Assembly: GCA_964459985.1 (NCBI GenBank)
Contig: CAYWOS010000015.1
Span: 1 to 44,523 of the forward strand
DNA: 44,523 nt
DNA from: CAYWOS01 sp964459985
GTDB taxonomy: Bacteria; Bacillota; Clostridia; Christensenellales; Aristaeellaceae
Reading direction: 5' to 3'
The number at the start of each line of letters is the position of its first letter. Positions within the stretch are counted from its first letter, which is position 1. This document shows, piece after piece, positions 32,739 to 40,778 of this stretch. Under the pieces are notes generated by a model, which had not been told where the DNA came from, searched no databases, and saw only the letters and a program-made list of their open reading frames with translations. The translations under genes were made by a program, and so were the position numbers.

Positions 32739-32777
32739 CATGCCGGCGAAGCGGGGCGCGCCCGCCGGCATGTTTTT
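32739..32777 (+). terminator. Attenuating terminator between SBP and permease genes
   Basis: CATGCCGGCG (32739-32748) pairs perfectly with 32763-32772, followed directly by TTTTT (32773-32777). It has the form of an intrinsic terminator within the operon, so only part of the transcripts should continue into the permease and phosphorylase genes, leaving binding protein in excess. Confidence 0.82.
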
Positions 32778-32806
32778 ATCAAGCGCCCGTAAACGGAGGA
32801 ATGCTC

Positions 32807-33712
32807 ATGAACGGCAGGCGAAGCGTCGCGTCGCGCGAAAAGACGCGGGCCGCGGTCACATCCTGGCTGATTATGCTGCCCGGGCTGATCCTGATGACCT
32901 TTTTCGTGTGGGAGCCGCTGTTCGAGAGCGTCCGCATGAGCCTGTACAAAACGAGGAACGTCGATCTGATCCGGTTCGTGGGGCTGGACAACTTCATCAG
33001 CGTGACGGGCAAGGATGATTTTCTTCAGGCGCTGGCCAATACCTTTTCCTATACCGTCTGGTCGCTGATCCTCGGCTTTCTGATACCGATCGCCGTCGCC
33101 ATCCTGATCGGCGAAACCCGGCGCGGAAAGGGCTTTTTCAGGACGGCGGCCTATCTGCCCAACATGCTGCCCGGGCTGGCGGTGATCATCCTGTGGTCGT
33201 GCTTCTTTTCGGGCGAAAAGTCAGGCGTGCTCAATATCCTGCTGACCGGTCTGGGCATCCCCGCGCAGTCGTACCTGACGCGCGCGGAGCTTGTTATTCC
33301 CATCATCATCATCATCGCCACATGGAAGGGCATGGGCGCGACGGCGCTCATCTATATGGCGGGCATGGCGAGCGTCAGCCCGGAACTATACGAGGCGGCG
33401 GCGATCGACGGCGCGACGGTCTGGCAGCGCGTCACGCATATCCTGCTGCCGTCCATCAAAAAACTGGCGGGCACGCTGCTGATCCTGCAGATCATCTCGG
33501 TGTTCCAGATCATGTACGAGCCGATGGTGCTCACCAAGGGCGGCCCGGACAACGCCTCGCTGTCGCTGATGCAGCTCATGTGGCAGTACGCGTTCGGCGG
33601 CGCGATGAACTACGGCAAGGCGTCCGCCGTCGCCGTGATGGTCACGCTGATCCTGCTTGTGATGACGGGCGTGTATTCGTACTTCAACCGCAAAGCGTCC
33701 GACTGGGACTGA
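32807..33712 (+). CDS. CUT1 sugar ABC transporter permease (UgpA type, operon F1)
   Basis: This is a 301-residue permease with six membrane segments. Landmarks are SWLIMLPGLILMTFFVWEPL, FVGLDNFISV, FRTAAYLPNMLPGLAVIILW (parts) and the EAA loop EAAAIDGATVWQRV, then HILLPSIK and VLTKGGPDNAS, the TKGGP motif of MalF-type subunits. ATG 32807 is preferred because GGAGGA abuts the earlier in-frame ATG 32801 and gives a normal gap to 32807. It follows the attenuator hairpin. Confidence 0.93.
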   Translation: MNGRRSVASREKTRAAVTSWLIMLPGLILMTFFVWEPLFESVRMSLYKTRNVDLIRFVGLDNFISVTGKDDFLQALANTFSYTVWSLILGFLIPIAVAILIGETRRGKGFFRTAAYLPNMLPGLAVIILWSCFFSGEKSGVLNILLTGLGIPAQSYLTRAELVIPIIIIIATWKGMGATALIYMAGMASVSPELYEAAAIDGATVWQRVTHILLPSIKKLAGTLLILQIISVFQIMYEPMVLTKGGPDNASLSLMQLMWQYAFGGAMNYGKASAVAVMVTLILLVMTGVYSYFNRKASDWD

Positions 33713-33732
33713 AGAAGGGAGCGTGAACGCCG

Positions 33733-34602
33733 ATGAAAACCGCGCAGCGCACGGGCGTAATTCGGGAATATGACCTGCATTCCCGCTCGGTCAGGGCAGG
33801 GTACGCCGTGATCGTCCTTCTTTGCGTGCTGATGGTCGTGATCGCGGTCTTTCCGCTTGTCTGGGTTCTGCTGGCGGGCTTCAAGGACCTCAAGGAGTTC
33901 GTTTCGTCCGCCTCGATTTTCCCCGCGTCCTTCAGCCTCGAGCCGTTCTCCGTCACTTGGTCCCAGCTCGGCCTTGAAAGGAATTACCTCAATTCCCTGC
34001 TGTCCGTATCGGGCAGCGTGGTCTGCGCGCTGATCTTCAACGGTCTGCTCGGCTACGGTCTGGGCATCCTCAAGCCGAAGGGCTTCGGCGTCGTCAAAAA
34101 GCTGGTCATGCTGTCGCTTTTGCTGCCGACCACCATCAGCATCGTGCCGCTTTTCATGAACATACAAAAGCTCGGGCTGGGCAATTCGTTTCTCCCGCTG
34201 TGGCTCTCCTACGGTGCGAACGCGATGTACGTCATCCTGTTCGTGCAGTTCTTTGAGTCGCTGCCCCGCTCGATCATCGAGGCCGGTCACATCGACGGGT
34301 GCAGTCAACTGCAAACGTTCTTCCGCATCGTGCTGCCGCTTTCCAAGCCTATCTGCGCGGTCATCGCCATTTTTGCCGTCAACGCCGCATGGTCGGATTT
34401 CCTGCTGCCCTATCTGGTCCTGCGCGGCGGCGACATGCAGACCGTGATGGTGCGCCTGTTCGTGTTCAGCACCGAGCAGACGGTCAACGCCGACACCATG
34501 ATGCGTTCGGTGGTGTTTTCCATGCTGCCGCCGATCATCCTGTTCTTTATCTTCCAAAAGCAACTGACGGAAAACGCGGTTTCCGTCGGCATCAAGGGCT
34601 GA
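33733..34602 (+). CDS. CUT1 sugar ABC transporter permease (UgpE type, operon F1)
   Basis: This is a 289-residue permease. The first membrane segment is VIVLLCVLMVVIAVFPLVWVLLAGFK (in parts), followed by a periplasmic FPASFSLEPFSV segment. The EAA loop reads EAGHIDGCSQLQTF with RIVLPLSKP after it, and the C terminus ends ENAVSVGIKG, typical for MalG-like subunits. AAGGGAGCG lies upstream of ATG 33733. It begins 20 bases after the preceding permease and completes the channel. The Gly in place of the second Ala of the EAA motif is a common variation. Confidence 0.93.
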   Translation: MKTAQRTGVIREYDLHSRSVRAGYAVIVLLCVLMVVIAVFPLVWVLLAGFKDLKEFVSSASIFPASFSLEPFSVTWSQLGLERNYLNSLLSVSGSVVCALIFNGLLGYGLGILKPKGFGVVKKLVMLSLLLPTTISIVPLFMNIQKLGLGNSFLPLWLSYGANAMYVILFVQFFESLPRSIIEAGHIDGCSQLQTFFRIVLPLSKPICAVIAIFAVNAAWSDFLLPYLVLRGGDMQTVMVRLFVFSTEQTVNADTMMRSVVFSMLPPIILFFIFQKQLTENAVSVGIKG

Positions 34603-34630
34603 TCCCCATAAACGAACGAGAGGAACCTGT

Positions 34631-36925
34631 ATGAGCAAGACAGCCGACGCGTATTTCGCCGTAGACCCGTGGAAAATCGTCGAGGAGGGATTCGATCCCG
34701 ATCGCGCCCGCGTCAGCGAGTCCGTTTTCTCGCTGGCGAACGAGAGCATGGGCGTGCGCGGATACTTTGACGAGGGCGGGAGCGTCGACAGCCTGCGCGG
34801 CGCGTATGCCAACGGCGTGTACGATATCGATCAGATCGGCCGCTCCTATCGCGGCATCATCGATCAGACGCATTTCATGATCCCCTCCGCCGACTGGCTG
34901 ATGACGGGCATCGAGCTGGACGGCGAAACGCTCGATCTGGGGCGCGCGGCTTTCCATGATTTCAAGCGGACGCTCAATCTGCGCGAGGGCACGCTCGAGA
35001 GGAGCTTTGTCTGGCGCACGGCGGCCGGGAAGGAGCTTTCCCTGCGCTTCACGCGCTTTCTGGACATGACGCGCAGGGAGCGGGCCTATCAGCGCGTCAC
35101 GCTGGAAGCGATCAATTTCTCGGGCGAGATCGTCTTTTCCTCCGGGCTGTCCTTTCACGTCAAGCACGAAGGGTACGGCCGATGCTTCTGGCGGGATACG
35201 CGCGCCGAGGCGGACGGAAACCGCCTGATGATGCAATCGCGGACGACGCGCTCGCGGCAGGAGGTGTTCGCCGGCGCGCTGATCGGCCTGCCGGCGGGCG
35301 CGAACGTCGTCCGGGGAGAACAGGCCCTCTCGCTTTCGTGCGTTCTGCCGCTCAAAAAGGGCGAAGAAGCGCGGATCGACAAGCGGGCGGTGGTGCTGTT
35401 TGACGGCGGCGAGGGCGAGGCGCTGTGGCAAAGGGGTCTGGCGGCGCTTGCCGAAAGCGAAAAGGTATCGACGGACGACGCGCTGACGGCGCAAAAGGCG
35501 TACTGGCGCGGCTATTGGGAAACCTCCGACATCGAAATCGAACCGGCCGGTGACGACATGCGGGCGGCGGTCGCCGCCGAACAGCAGGGCGTCCGCTTTT
35601 GCAGCTTTCAGCTCGCGCAGACCTATAACGGCGGCAGCATGCGCCACAACATCGGCGCCAAGGGGCTGACGGGCGAAGCGTACAACGGCCACGCCTTCTG
35701 GGATACCGAGGCGTGCTGCCTGCCCTTCTACCTGTTCACCAATCCCGGCGCGGCAAAAGATCTGCTGCTGTTCCGCTATCATACGCTGCCTATGGCGATC
35801 AAGCGCGCGCGGATGCTCGACTGCGAGGGCGCGTGCTATCCCATCGCCACGCTCAACGGCGACGAGGCGTGCTCGCTGTGGCAGCACGCAAGCCTGCAAA
35901 TGCAGCCGAGCACCGCCGTCGCCTACGGTATCTGGCACTACATGCGCCTGACGGAGGACGACGATTTCCTGTGGACGTACGGCGCCGAAACGCTGCTTCA
36001 GATCGCGCGTTATCTGGCAAGCCGCGTATCGCGCGGCGGCAGGACCGGGCGGTACGGCTTCTACGGCGTCATGGGCCCGGACGAGTTCCACATGATGGTC
36101 AACAACAACGCCTACACCAATTATATGGGAATGCGCGCGCTCGCCTACGCCGCCGCCGCCCTGTCGCGGATGCGGCGCGAGCAACCCGATCGTTACGCCG
36201 CGCTGCGCGAAAAGACGGCGCTGGCAGAGGACGAACCGGCGCGCTGGCAAACGATCGCGGACGAAATGTATCTGCCCCGGACGGACGGCGGGCTGTACGA
36301 GCAGCACGACGGCTACTTTGATTTGCCGCACACCGATATCGGCGCCGTCCCCGCCGCCCAGTTCCCGCTCTACGAGCATTGGTCGTACGACCGCATCTAC
36401 CGCACCGACATGATCAAGCAGCCCGACGTGCTGATGATGATGTATTTGTACAACACGTCCTTTTCGGCGGAAGAAAAGCGCGTGAACTATGAGTTTTACA
36501 CGCAGCGCACAATCCACGAATCCTCGCTGTCGCCCGCCATTCACTCCATTCTGGCGGCCGAGCTCGGCCGGACGGACGAGGCGGTCGATCTGTTCGGCTA
36601 CGCCACGCGGCTCGATCTGGACAATTATAACCGCAACACCCGCGAAGGGCTGCATATCACCAGCATCGCGATGGCGTGGGCGAACATCGTGTACGGCTTC
36701 GCGGGCATGCGCAGCGACGGCGAGCGCCTCCGCTTCGCGCCCCTGATGCCCGCGCGCTGGAAGCGCCTGCGCTTTGACGTGACGTATCGCGGCAGCGTCG
36801 TCCGGATTGAAATGGACAACGAAAAAACGGCGTTCCTGCTGACGCGCGGAGAGCCGCTTTCGCTGATGATTTATGATCGCGCCTATACGCTCGGGCGCGA
36901 GGCGCTGATCGTCGCCCGGCCGTAA
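34631..36925 (+). CDS. GH65-family phosphorylase (maltose/kojibiose/nigerose-phosphorylase-like)
   Basis: This 764-residue cytoplasmic enzyme has the three-part GH65 layout: N-terminal beta-sandwich (SVFSLANESMGVRGYFDEGG, in parts), central (alpha/alpha)6 barrel and C-terminal beta-sheet region. Motifs are KGLTGEAYNGHAFWDTE (343-360, sugar-binding), the general acid Glu485 in GVMGPDEFH followed by NNNAYTN, Lys596-Gln597 in IKQPDVL, and the phosphate-binding HESSLSPAIHS (629-639). GH65 phosphorylases convert an alpha-glucoside plus phosphate to beta-glucose 1-phosphate with inversion, saving ATP. The exact disaccharide cannot be told; maltose, trehalose, kojibiose, nigerose and glucosyl-rhamnose enzymes share these motifs. 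It ends operon F1. Confidence 0.92.
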   Translation: MSKTADAYFAVDPWKIVEEGFDPDRARVSESVFSLANESMGVRGYFDEGGSVDSLRGAYANGVYDIDQIGRSYRGIIDQTHFMIPSADWLMTGIELDGETLDLGRAAFHDFKRTLNLREGTLERSFVWRTAAGKELSLRFTRFLDMTRRERAYQRVTLEAINFSGEIVFSSGLSFHVKHEGYGRCFWRDTRAEADGNRLMMQSRTTRSRQEVFAGALIGLPAGANVVRGEQALSLSCVLPLKKGEEARIDKRAVVLFDGGEGEALWQRGLAALAESEKVSTDDALTAQKAYWRGYWETSDIEIEPAGDDMRAAVAAEQQGVRFCSFQLAQTYNGGSMRHNIGAKGLTGEAYNGHAFWDTEACCLPFYLFTNPGAAKDLLLFRYHTLPMAIKRARMLDCEGACYPIATLNGDEACSLWQHASLQMQPSTAVAYGIWHYMRLTEDDDFLWTYGAETLLQIARYLASRVSRGGRTGRYGFYGVMGPDEFHMMVNNNAYTNYMGMRALAYAAAALSRMRREQPDRYAALREKTALAEDEPARWQTIADEMYLPRTDGGLYEQHDGYFDLPHTDIGAVPAAQFPLYEHWSYDRIYRTDMIKQPDVLMMMYLYNTSFSAEEKRVNYEFYTQRTIHESSLSPAIHSILAAELGRTDEAVDLFGYATRLDLDNYNRNTREGLHITSIAMAWANIVYGFAGMRSDGERLRFAPLMPARWKRLRFDVTYRGSVVRIEMDNEKTAFLLTRGEPLSLMIYDRAYTLGREALIVARP

Positions 36926-36948
36926 ACCGGCGGCTTTTCAGACGGCGT

Positions 36949-37965
36949 TTATCCGTTCAGGCGGCGAACGCTCCCGCGTTCCACCAGCCGCACCGGAAGA
37001 ATGACCGTCTTTTCCTTGACGATTTCGTTCCGTAGCTGCGCAAGGATCATCTCCATCGCCAGACTGCCCTTGCGGTCGGCGTCCTGATGAACGGTCGTCA
37101 GACCCGGCACCGTGAGCTGCGAGAGGTAGTTGTCGTCAAAGCCGACGACGGATTTGTCCCGGGGCACCGAAACGCCGCGCTCGCTGAGCCCCGACATAAT
37201 GCCGGCGGCCAAAATATCCGCCGAGGCGAAAACGCCCGTGATCTCCGGGCTCTCGCTCAAGCGATGGCCGAGCTTCTTGCCTTCCTCGACGGAGATCTCC
37301 TGCGTGAACACCAGCGCCGGATCAAAGGCGATCCCGTATTCGCCGAGCGCGCGGCGATAGCCCGAAAAGCGCTGCTCGATGACGCCGCCCGGACGGATGG
37401 AAGGCGAGGTGAAGGCAATCGCGCGATGCCCGTTTTCAAGCAGGTGTTTCGTGGCGATATAGCCGCCCTTCTCGTCCTCCAGCCCGACGCTGCACACGTC
37501 GGGATGATCGACATAGCTGTCAATCAGCACGAACGGGATGCCCAGATTCATCACGGTATCGAAAAAATCGTCCTGAAACATGCCCGTCAGAACCAGCGCC
37601 GACAACTGCCAGCTATGGCTGATCGAGGTGAGCGCGGCGGCGTCTTCCACCGAGCGGATCATCAGGTAGTAGCCCTCCTCGCGCGTGCGCTTCTCGATGC
37701 TTTCAACAAAAGAGCCGAGGAACGGATCGCTCATCGTGCTGCCCTTGTTTTCGGGCGTCAGATGCGTGATCACGCCGATGATGGAGGAATGCTCCTTGGC
37801 GAGCGAGCGCGCCGACATGCTGGGCGCGTAGTGCTCGCGCTCGATAATCTCCCATATCTTCTTGACCCGCGCCGGCGAAACGCGGCTTTTTTTGTTGTGC
37901 ACGACGTTGGACACCGTGGTGATGCTCACGCCCGCCTCGGCGGCGATATCCTTGAGTGTGACCAT
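36949..37965 (-). CDS. LacI-family transcriptional regulator (regulon F)
   Basis: This is a 338-residue repressor. The helix-turn-helix is VTLKDIAAEAGVSITTVSNVV, with the hinge region MSARSLAKEHSSIIGVITHL and a sensor domain including SDPFLGSFVESIEKR, YSALVLTGM-like LSALVLTGMFQ, SPSIRPGGVIEQRFSGYRR and KSVVGFDDNYLSQLTVPGLTTVHQD (in parts). ATG 37965 follows GGAGA; the upstream frame has no homology. It is convergent with GH65 (23 bases apart) and lies centrally among the three TTTAGCGCTAAA operators. No copy of that palindrome is seen at its own promoter, so it may not be self-regulated. Control of the regulon by this protein is inference from location and the LacI-like operators. Confidence 0.92.
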   Translation of the reverse strand: MVTLKDIAAEAGVSITTVSNVVHNKKSRVSPARVKKIWEIIEREHYAPSMSARSLAKEHSSIIGVITHLTPENKGSTMSDPFLGSFVESIEKRTREEGYYLMIRSVEDAAALTSISHSWQLSALVLTGMFQDDFFDTVMNLGIPFVLIDSYVDHPDVCSVGLEDEKGGYIATKHLLENGHRAIAFTSPSIRPGGVIEQRFSGYRRALGEYGIAFDPALVFTQEISVEEGKKLGHRLSESPEITGVFASADILAAGIMSGLSERGVSVPRDKSVVGFDDNYLSQLTVPGLTTVHQDADRKGSLAMEMILAQLRNEIVKEKTVILPVRLVERGSVRRLNG

Positions 37966-38046
37966 TCGCTTCTCCTCGTGTTTCCTCTTGACGCCCGGCG
38001 ACGCGCCCGGCGGACGGCGGCGACGAATGCCGACGACGGCGATACC

Positions 38047-38075
38047 AGTGTACCCGTTTCCCGCGCCGCGCGCAA
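38047..38075 (-). promoter_or_regulatory. Candidate promoter of the regulon-F LacI gene
   Basis: On the minus strand TTGCGC (38070-38075) and TACACT (38047-38052) lie 17 bases apart, about 82 bases before the start codon. Both boxes are weak matches, consistent with low constitutive expression of a repressor. It is the best candidate in this stretch. Confidence 0.4.
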
Positions 38076-38110
38076 GTCCCTGCTGGAAAAAACTGCGATT
38101 TTTAAGAAAA

Positions 38111-38345
38111 GCGGAGGCAATTTTGCTTGCCTCCGCTCGGCTTGTCAAAAAGCCGTCTCTCGCGGTGTCGTCTGCGGGACGTCAAGGGGAATCACGTACG
38201 TCCGTGTACGCTCATCCCCTTGCCGCCCTTGCCTCCTACCGACAGGCGGCTTTTTGGCAAGCCGGCAGCCTGTCGGCAAAAGCCCGCTTCGCGGCCTTTT
38301 TTGACAGTCTGGGCGGAGGCAATTGTGCTTGCCTCCGCCCGGCTT
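38111..38345. repeat. 235-bp nested hairpin element flanked by 33-bp direct repeats
   Basis: Two copies of a 33-bp sequence that is itself a hairpin (GCGGAGGCAA ... TTGCCTCCGC) lie at 38111-38143 and 38313-38345 with two differences. Between them are a 17-bp inverted repeat (38139-38155 with 38247-38263, one mismatch), an 8-bp one (38183-38190/38215-38222), a 9-bp one (38239-38247/38268-38276) and a terminator-like hairpin at 38278-38302. No protein is encoded. It could be a small non-autonomous mobile repeat or a terminator cluster. Confidence 0.7.
38278..38302. terminator. Terminator-like hairpin inside the repeat element
   Basis: AAAAGCCCGC (38278-38287) pairs with GCGGCCTTTT (38291-38300) with one internal mismatch and a TTC loop; TTTTTT ends it on the plus strand and TTTTGCC on the minus strand. 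It probably helps end the minus-strand gene at 38358-39083. Confidence 0.55.
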
Positions 38346-38357
38346 CAAACGTTCCGA

Positions 38358-39083
38358 TTATTGGAGTTCGGCCAGATAATCCTTGATGGGCAGATCGCCG
38401 GGCTTGCCCGTTTCGGGCGCGGTCAGACCGGCTTGAATGGTTTCGGTGCCCGTGGCATCCACCGGCGCGACCGGCTCGGAGAAGGTGATCTCATCCAGCC
38501 AGATGACGCACTTGGCGAACGCGCGGATGTGGAAGGCGTTGGTCATGCCCGGGAAGCCGGACTTTTCAAGATCGATCACAAGATCCTGATACTCGGTGGT
38601 GATGACGGGATGCGTGCCGTCCGCCAGCACCAGATCGGAGAAGCGCGCCGCATAGAACTTCGCGTCTTCGGGATGCCAGTCCATGATCAGCTTGTTCTCT
38701 TCGCCGCCGACCTCGCCCTTGATGCGGATGGTCAGGTACTTGCAATAGGAGATGCCTTCCATCGCCCACATGTTGATCGCTTCGCCCCAGTTGCCCATCC
38801 AGTCGGCGGCATGCGCGAAGTAATCGTCCTCGGTGTCGTAGTCTTCCGGATCGAACGCCTTGGGACGGAAGTCGATCTTGAGCGCGCCTTCGTCGTTCTT
38901 GGCGCGGAGGTTGGCCCAGTTGTCCCACCAGATGTTCATGCCGTTGGGGCCGATATCGGGCTTGGCGTTGGGATCACGATCGTCGAAGTTGTCCCACAGG
39001 AAGCTCTGGGTTTCCGCCGAGGTAGTCGCCGCCACGGCAAGCACCATCATGACCGCGAGAAGGACCGCAAAGATTCTTTTCAT
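38358..39083 (-). CDS. Secreted carbohydrate-binding-like protein of unknown function
   Basis: This 241-residue protein has a signal peptide (MKRIFAVLLAVMMVLAVAA, cleavage near TSAE) and a single beta-rich domain. The pattern (SFLWDNFDDRD at the start; YLTIRIKGEVGGEENKL; YQDLVIDLEKSGFPGMTNAFHI, in parts; VIWLDEITFSEP at the end) resembles galactose-binding-like jelly-roll domains such as CBM11 or CIA30-type modules, which bind glycans. A polar C-terminal tail of about 33 residues follows. No catalytic domain is present. AGGAGG precedes ATG 39083. The promoter has the strongest of the three regulon operators, so the protein is induced together with the GH65 importer and the GH49-like enzyme. 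It may be a free glycan-binding protein; I do not recognise the exact family. Confidence 0.75.
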   Translation of the reverse strand: MKRIFAVLLAVMMVLAVAATTSAETQSFLWDNFDDRDPNAKPDIGPNGMNIWWDNWANLRAKNDEGALKIDFRPKAFDPEDYDTEDDYFAHAADWMGNWGEAINMWAMEGISYCKYLTIRIKGEVGGEENKLIMDWHPEDAKFYAARFSDLVLADGTHPVITTEYQDLVIDLEKSGFPGMTNAFHIRAFAKCVIWLDEITFSEPVAPVDATGTETIQAGLTAPETGKPGDLPIKDYLAELQ

Positions 39084-39107
39084 AGGAACCTCCTACTAAT
39101 AATGTTC

Positions 39108-39131
39108 GATAAGTTTAGCGCTAAACTTATC
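39108..39131. promoter_or_regulatory. LacI-type operator, copy 2 of 3 (perfect 24-bp palindrome)
   Basis: GATAAGTTTAGC (39108-39119) is followed directly by its exact reverse complement (39120-39131). It overlaps the start-site region just downstream of the minus-strand promoter at 39142-39170. It is the longest perfect copy of the regulon palindrome. Confidence 0.9.
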
Positions 39132-39141
39132 AATTGCCTTG

Positions 39142-39170
39142 ATTATAGCAGGTCAAAGATGGGCTGTCAA
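39142..39170 (-). promoter_or_regulatory. Promoter of the secreted CBM-like gene (full consensus)
   Basis: On the minus strand TTGACA (39165-39170) and TATAAT (39142-39147) are both perfect with a 17-base spacer. The start site is expected near 39135, next to the operator at 39108-39131. Confidence 0.9.
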
Positions 39171-39211
39171 GCGAAAAAACCGCAAACGGAAAATTTTCTT
39201 TTCGCCGGGTA

Positions 39212-39240
39212 TTGCCCAAACCCCGGTTTCCCGTTATAAT
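39212..39240 (+). promoter_or_regulatory. Promoter of the GH49-like/CBM32 unit
   Basis: TATAAT (39235-39240) is perfect; TTGCCC (39212-39217) is a weaker -35, 17 bases upstream. It is divergent from the CBM-like gene promoter, and its start site near 39247 lies just before operator copy 3. Confidence 0.78.
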
Positions 39241-39254
39241 AGCATCAGACAAAG

Positions 39255-39268
39255 GTTTAGCGCTAAAC
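39255..39268. promoter_or_regulatory. LacI-type operator, copy 3 of 3
   Basis: GTTTAGCGCTAAAC is a perfect 14-bp palindrome, extendable to 39251-39272 with one mismatched pair. It lies at about +8 to +22 of the GH49-like transcript, the same relative position as copies 1 and 2. Confidence 0.88.
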
Positions 39269-39296
39269 TTTTCATAGAACGGGAGGATGACGGCAG

Positions 39297-40763
39297 ATGA
39301 AAAGGAAACGGTTCGCGCTGATCATGGCTTTCACGGTCGCGTGGCTGACGGCGGCGTGCGCCCTGCCGGGGATTGCCGAACAGCAGCCGACGCTGCTTAC
39401 GATCTATCAGGGGCCAAAGACCATGACCGGCTCGCAAACGGCGTCGGTGAGCGTCAACGGGTACGACCTGTTCGTGTACGACGTGATGGTCAACCACGAG
39501 CATATCTGGAACGCCAATACCCAGCCCACCACCACGCCCATGACCTATTTCGACTTCGAGGGACGGGCGGATATCAGCATCCGTATGCCCGGGCTTGAAA
39601 AGGCGGTGGAAAGCGCCAAGGTGCTGCCGGAAGCGGCGGGCATCGCGCCAATCGTCGATCAGGGCGTCGTCCGCTTCACCGTGACCGAGCCGGGGCCTTA
39701 CACCGTCGTATTCAACGGCAGCGTCAACAAGGCGCTGCACATCTTCGCCAACCCGCTTGAAACGGACGCGCCCGATCCAAACGATCCCAACGTATTCTAT
39801 ATCGGCCCCGGCGAATGGGCGATGGACGCCATCGCGCTCAAGGACAACCAAACGCTGTATCTCTCGGGCGGCGCGGTGCTGCATTCGGTCATATCGGTCA
39901 GCAACGCCAAAAACGTGCGCATCTGCGGGCGCGGCATGATCGACGGCGGCGATTACCCCGCGTGGAACCAGCCCGGCTCGACCGCCCGCGTGCCCATCGA
40001 TCTGAACCACGCCAGCGACGTGACAATCGAGGGCGTCACCGTCGTCAATTCCAACTGCTGGAACGTCAATTCCTATTCGTCCAAAAACGTGCGAATCAAC
40101 AACGTTAAGATCATATCGGGCAGGCAAAACGGCGACGGCTTCACCTTCCAGTCCTGCACGAACCACACCGTCACCGACTGTTTCGCGCGCACATGGGACG
40201 ACAGCCTTGTCATCAAGAATTACTCCGGCTCGACCAAGGGCATCACGTTCAAAAACATCCAGATCTGGACCGATCTCGCCCAGTCCATGGAGATCGGCTA
40301 CGAAACGGACAAGGGCCTGACGCTCGATCCCGAGATCAGCCAGGTGCTGTTTGAGGACATCACCGTGCTGTACAACTTCCACAAGCCCGTCATCAGCATC
40401 CACAACAGCGACGACGCTTACGTGCACGATATCACGTACCGCAACATCACGGTGGAAAACGCCATGATGCAGGGCGATAACGGCTTCAACAAGGAATTAA
40501 TCGAGATGACGCTGCAAAACTCCTCCTGGTCCACCGTCCGGGACGAGTTCGGCTCGATCGACGACGTGCTCATCGACGGGCTGACCGTGCTCAACACGGT
40601 CAACGGCAAAGTGCCCGCCTCCCGCCTTTCGGGGCAGAGCGAGGACAACCGCATCACCAACGTCACGCTGCGCAACGTGAATATTCTGGGCAATCCCGTC
40701 ACCGATCTGAAATCCCTGAAGCTGTCCGTCAACGAATACTGCGACGGCATTACGATCGAATAG
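39297..40763 (+). CDS. Secreted right-handed beta-helix glycosidase, GH49-like (dextranase/isopullulanase type)
   Basis: This 488-residue protein has a signal sequence (MKRKRFALIMAFTVAWLTAAC; cleavage is either after the GIAE region or at the weak TAAC lipobox-like site). An N-terminal beta domain precedes a beta-helix: FYIGPGEWAMDAIAL, QTLYLSGGAVLHSVI and VRICGRGMIDGGDYPAW. The candidate catalytic acids are Asp280 in QNGDGF and Asp301-Asp302 in TWDDSLVIK, followed by IQIWTDLAQSMEIGYE, the arrangement of GH49. The GH28 GHG and RIK motifs are missing, so polygalacturonase is less likely. GH49 enzymes cut alpha-1,6- or alpha-1,4-glucans; products would suit a GH65 phosphorylase. GGGAGGA precedes ATG 39297. 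Confidence 0.75.
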   Translation: MKRKRFALIMAFTVAWLTAACALPGIAEQQPTLLTIYQGPKTMTGSQTASVSVNGYDLFVYDVMVNHEHIWNANTQPTTTPMTYFDFEGRADISIRMPGLEKAVESAKVLPEAAGIAPIVDQGVVRFTVTEPGPYTVVFNGSVNKALHIFANPLETDAPDPNDPNVFYIGPGEWAMDAIALKDNQTLYLSGGAVLHSVISVSNAKNVRICGRGMIDGGDYPAWNQPGSTARVPIDLNHASDVTIEGVTVVNSNCWNVNSYSSKNVRINNVKIISGRQNGDGFTFQSCTNHTVTDCFARTWDDSLVIKNYSGSTKGITFKNIQIWTDLAQSMEIGYETDKGLTLDPEISQVLFEDITVLYNFHKPVISIHNSDDAYVHDITYRNITVENAMMQGDNGFNKELIEMTLQNSSWSTVRDEFGSIDDVLIDGLTVLNTVNGKVPASRLSGQSEDNRITNVTLRNVNILGNPVTDLKSLKLSVNEYCDGITIE

Positions 40764-40778
40764 GAAAGGAGCATCGCC

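Noticed and set aside
38111..38345. tRNA or other classical structural RNA
   Set aside because: The hairpins do not form a cloverleaf, and no CCA end, T-loop or anticodon arm is visible. I saw no tRNA or rRNA anywhere in the window.
39297..40763. Polygalacturonase (GH28) identity for the beta-helix protein
   Set aside because: The GHG and RIK motifs of GH28 are absent, and the NGDG/WDD/IW...IGYE arrangement fits GH49 better. GH28 was kept only as a weaker alternative.
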